From positions 1 through 8,216 of the forward strand of contig JAJXTA010000097.1 in the NCBI GenBank assembly GCA_021784265.1: a stretch of 8,216 nt of DNA, written 5' to 3'. Of this stretch, positions 8,001 through 8,216 are shown one piece after another. The stretch's first letter is position 1. Each line of letters begins with the position of its first letter. The stretch is from a bacterium. Lineage in GTDB: Bacteria; Verrucomicrobiota; Verrucomicrobiia; Limisphaerales; J093. The notes under the pieces were generated by a model. It did no database searches and was not told where the DNA came from. It saw only the letters and a list, made by a program, of their open reading frames with translations. The position numbers and the translations under genes are program-made.

Positions 8001-8216
8001 GGCCCTGCACCGTCTGACCCCGTGGAGGAACCAGGGGTGCGGGGTTCCATTCGTCAAAGAGCTGGCGACGTTCACCCGGGGTGAGCAGCGGCAGGCCCGA
8101 GAGGCGGTCGGACGGGTTGGCGGCGACCGCTTCCAACAGGGTGCCAAAGTGCCCGGCCATCCGGGCGATGGTGGGGGCGTCGAAGATGTCGGTGTTGTAT
8201 TCCACCGCCGCCTCCA
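5068..8216 (-). CDS. NRPS, (C)-A[LLM]-A-PCP: glycine module with inserted luciferase-like monooxygenase; 5' end outside window
   Basis: This cytosolic NRPS activates an amino acid as its adenylate, loads it on a carrier and probably oxidises it there. The frame is open to the right edge, so the true start is not seen; 1048 residues are visible, and I number them from the first full codon at 8214. Domains in order: C-terminal tail of a condensation domain and C-A linker (1-55); A domain N-part (61-288) with A3 FTSGSTGQPKG and A4 FDISALEL; LLM (about 305-645); A domain rest (663-928) with A5 NMYGPTETT, A7 YRTGDR, A8 RGHRIELGEIE and A10 GGKVDRKAL; PCP (945-1018) with LGGHSLL. The ten specificity residues read DILQLGMVWK, which I recognise as a glycine-type code. 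No TE or epimerase follows. The gene ends TGA, overlapping the next start by 4 nt. The module resembles the MtaG/MelG type (family knowledge). The exact oxidation product is inferred and uncertain. Confidence 0.96.
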   Translation of the reverse strand, partial: EAAVEYNTDIFDAPTIARMAGHFGTLLEAVAANPSDRLSGLPLLTPGERRQLFDEWNPAPLVPPRGQTVQGLVAAQVQRTPTAPAVVFEDQQLSYGELEQHANRVARALRARGVGPETVVAVCLERSLEMLVGLLGILKAGAAYVPLDPSHPDARLALILATARVRVVLTDTATQNRVAALAPEADVVSLDLQESGFLSADGSPLADPTVANLSEALAYVIFTSGSTGQPKGVQVTQGNLVGFFAAMDRLLGTEPGVWLAVTNITFDISALELFWPLTRGFKVVIQPDDRGLRPAPVRRAAPERPLDFGLFYFSSQPRDGADRKYRLLLEGARFADQHGFAAVWTPERHFHAFGGLYPNPALTSAAVAMVTERLQIRAGSVVLPLHHPLRVAEEWAVVDNLSHGRVAVSFASGWHDRDFVLAPTAFAGRKEAMFAGLATVRKLWRGEAVTWPSGTGQPVEARIFPRPVQPELPVWITSAGNAETFQRAGELGANLLTHLLGQDLNELAAKVRQYREAWRAHGHPGQGRVALMLHTFVGTQLEEVKATVRRPFCDYLKSSLDLLRHLSGREWAQVDVKNLTAEDLDALADHAFERYFEQSGLFGTPETCLTLVDRLKTLGIDELACLIDFGVEEETVLSGLSALNALRERANQPRRETARGASIPDQILRHGVTHLQCTPTRARLLLAAPGAAQALQSLRQMLIGGEPLSALLAEQLPLKGELYNMYGPTETTVWSSAHCVRSGENPVPIGRPLANTQLYVLDGQLQPVPVGVPGELFIGGTGVARGYLGQPGLTAERFLTHPLAPGAGARLYRTGDRARYRPDGTLEFLGRLDHQVKIRGHRIELGEIEAVLGRHPAVKQAVTRLWEDALREPRLVAYVVTADGSEPPVADLKRYLREHLPEPLVPAAFVGLAVLPLTSGGKVDRKALPPPPTARAAATAAFVAPRTEMERAVAAIWQELLGINEVGLEDNFFDLGGHSLLVVQAQAKLRERLHLDVPVVKLFQHPSVGSLARFLCQAVGEDDHRDLRARARRQREAFSLPPFQEVAA
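5077..5084 (-). promoter_or_regulatory. Ribosome binding site of the PKS-NRPS gene
   Basis: On the minus strand the bases read AGGAGGTG. The AGGAGG core is separated by 7 nt from the ATG at 5071-5069. It lies inside the last codons of the upstream NRPS, whose TGA stop shares bases with that ATG (ATGA). This arrangement decides the start and suggests translational coupling, which would keep the two partner synthases near equal amounts. Confidence 0.85.
5161..5382 (-). other. Peptidyl carrier protein with charged C-terminal tail
   Basis: The motif NFFDLGGHSLLVVQ carries the phosphopantetheine serine at codon 5280-5278. After the carrier fold the protein ends in about 27 residues, starting with a strongly charged stretch (DDHRDLRARARRQRE) and closing with FSLPPFQEVAA. 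The tail might serve as a docking segment towards the KS, but this is inference. Confidence 0.93.
5431..6228 (-). other. Adenylation domain, C-terminal part (A5-A10), glycine-type code
   Basis: The A-domain fold resumes at IPDQILRHGVTHLQCTPTRA. It supplies Gln676, Leu702, Gly704, Met725, Val733, Trp734 and the invariant Lys922 (visible numbering). With the three residues before the insertion this gives D-I-L-Q-L-G-M-V-W-K, which I recognise from memory as a glycine signature. A7 YRTGDR, A8 RGHRIELGEIE and A10 are intact, so adenylation should be functional despite the insertion. Confidence 0.92.
6280..7302 (-). other. Luciferase-like FMN-dependent monooxygenase (LLM) inserted in the A domain
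   Basis: A complete domain of about 340 residues sits in frame between A4 and A5. It begins LDFGLFYFSSQ and carries blocks I recognise as typical of natural-product LLM domains: AVWTPERHFHAFGGLYPNP, RAGSVVLPLHHPLRVAEEW, ASGWHDRDFVLAP, PRPVQPELPVWITSAGN, LTHLLGQ, LMLHTFVG and ACLIDFG. The family (TIGR04020 from memory) uses reduced flavin and O2, and the flavin reductase partner is not in this window. In MtaG and MelG the domain at this position is thought to hydroxylate the alpha carbon of carrier-bound glycine. In the lobatamide and necroxime lines, related glycine modules are linked to oxime formation. All blocks are intact, so it is probably active. Confidence 0.93.
7351..8034 (-). other. 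Adenylation domain, N-terminal part (A1-A4)
   Basis: The core motifs include A1-type LSYGEL, A2-type LKAGAAYVPLDP, A3 FTSGSTGQPKG (7519-7551) and A4 FDISALEL (7396-7419). A4 supplies the first three specificity residues: Asp267, Ile268 and Leu271 (visible numbering). About 15 residues after A4 the A-domain fold stops and an Arg/Pro/Ala-rich linker leads into the monooxygenase. Confidence 0.93.
8080..8216 (-). other. C-terminal tail of a condensation domain and C-A linker
   Basis: The visible segment begins VEYNTDIFDAPTIARM, the typical end of a C domain. It continues to LPLLTPGERRQLFDEWN, the usual linker between C and A domains. The glycine module therefore has an upstream C domain and is an elongation module by architecture, not a bare loading module. 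Whether that C domain is active cannot be judged, because its HHxxxDG motif lies outside the window. Confidence 0.85.

Noticed and set aside
8203..8205. GTG as the start of the NRPS gene
   Set aside because: The frame stays open to the window edge, and the first residues are already the C-terminal end of a condensation domain, so the real start lies outside.

Overview
The window lies wholly inside a modular natural-product assembly line of the hybrid NRPS-PKS type, read on the minus strand (right to left). The DNA is strongly GC-rich, packed end to end with coding sequence, and has no RNA genes, mobile elements or non-coding gaps. GC-rich DNA, a cis-AT PKS and a luciferase-type oxygenase in an NRPS suggest a secondary-metabolite producer such as a myxobacterium. 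Other GC-rich groups cannot be excluded from the sequence alone.

Layout in the direction of transcription. (1) From the right edge to 5068 runs the 3' part of an NRPS gene, 1048 visible residues, open at its 5' side. It holds the tail of a condensation (C) domain, then an adenylation (A) domain interrupted between core motifs A4 and A5 by a complete FMN-dependent luciferase-like monooxygenase (LLM), then a peptidyl carrier protein (PCP). (2) Overlapping its stop by 4 bases (ATGA), with a strong Shine-Dalgarno inside the previous gene, a second gene begins at 5071 and runs off the left edge, 1690 codons visible. It encodes KS-AT-ACP-C-A(partial): a minimal malonyl-type PKS module with no reductive domains, followed by the start of an NRPS module.

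How they work together. The specificity residues of the interrupted A domain, read on both sides of the LLM, spell DILQLGMVWK, a glycine-type code. The module should therefore load glycine and oxidise it on the carrier. The neighbouring KS would take the glycyl-derived chain, add one malonyl unit and keep the beta-keto group. The following C-A module would then add an amino acid whose identity lies outside the window.

The most interesting point is the oxidising glycine module. The same domain insertion at the same place is known from MtaG (myxothiazol) and MelG (melithiazol), where glycine oxidation at the end of the line releases a primary amide. Here the module is internal and translationally coupled to a PKS, so either the chemistry differs or chain cleavage happens mid-line.
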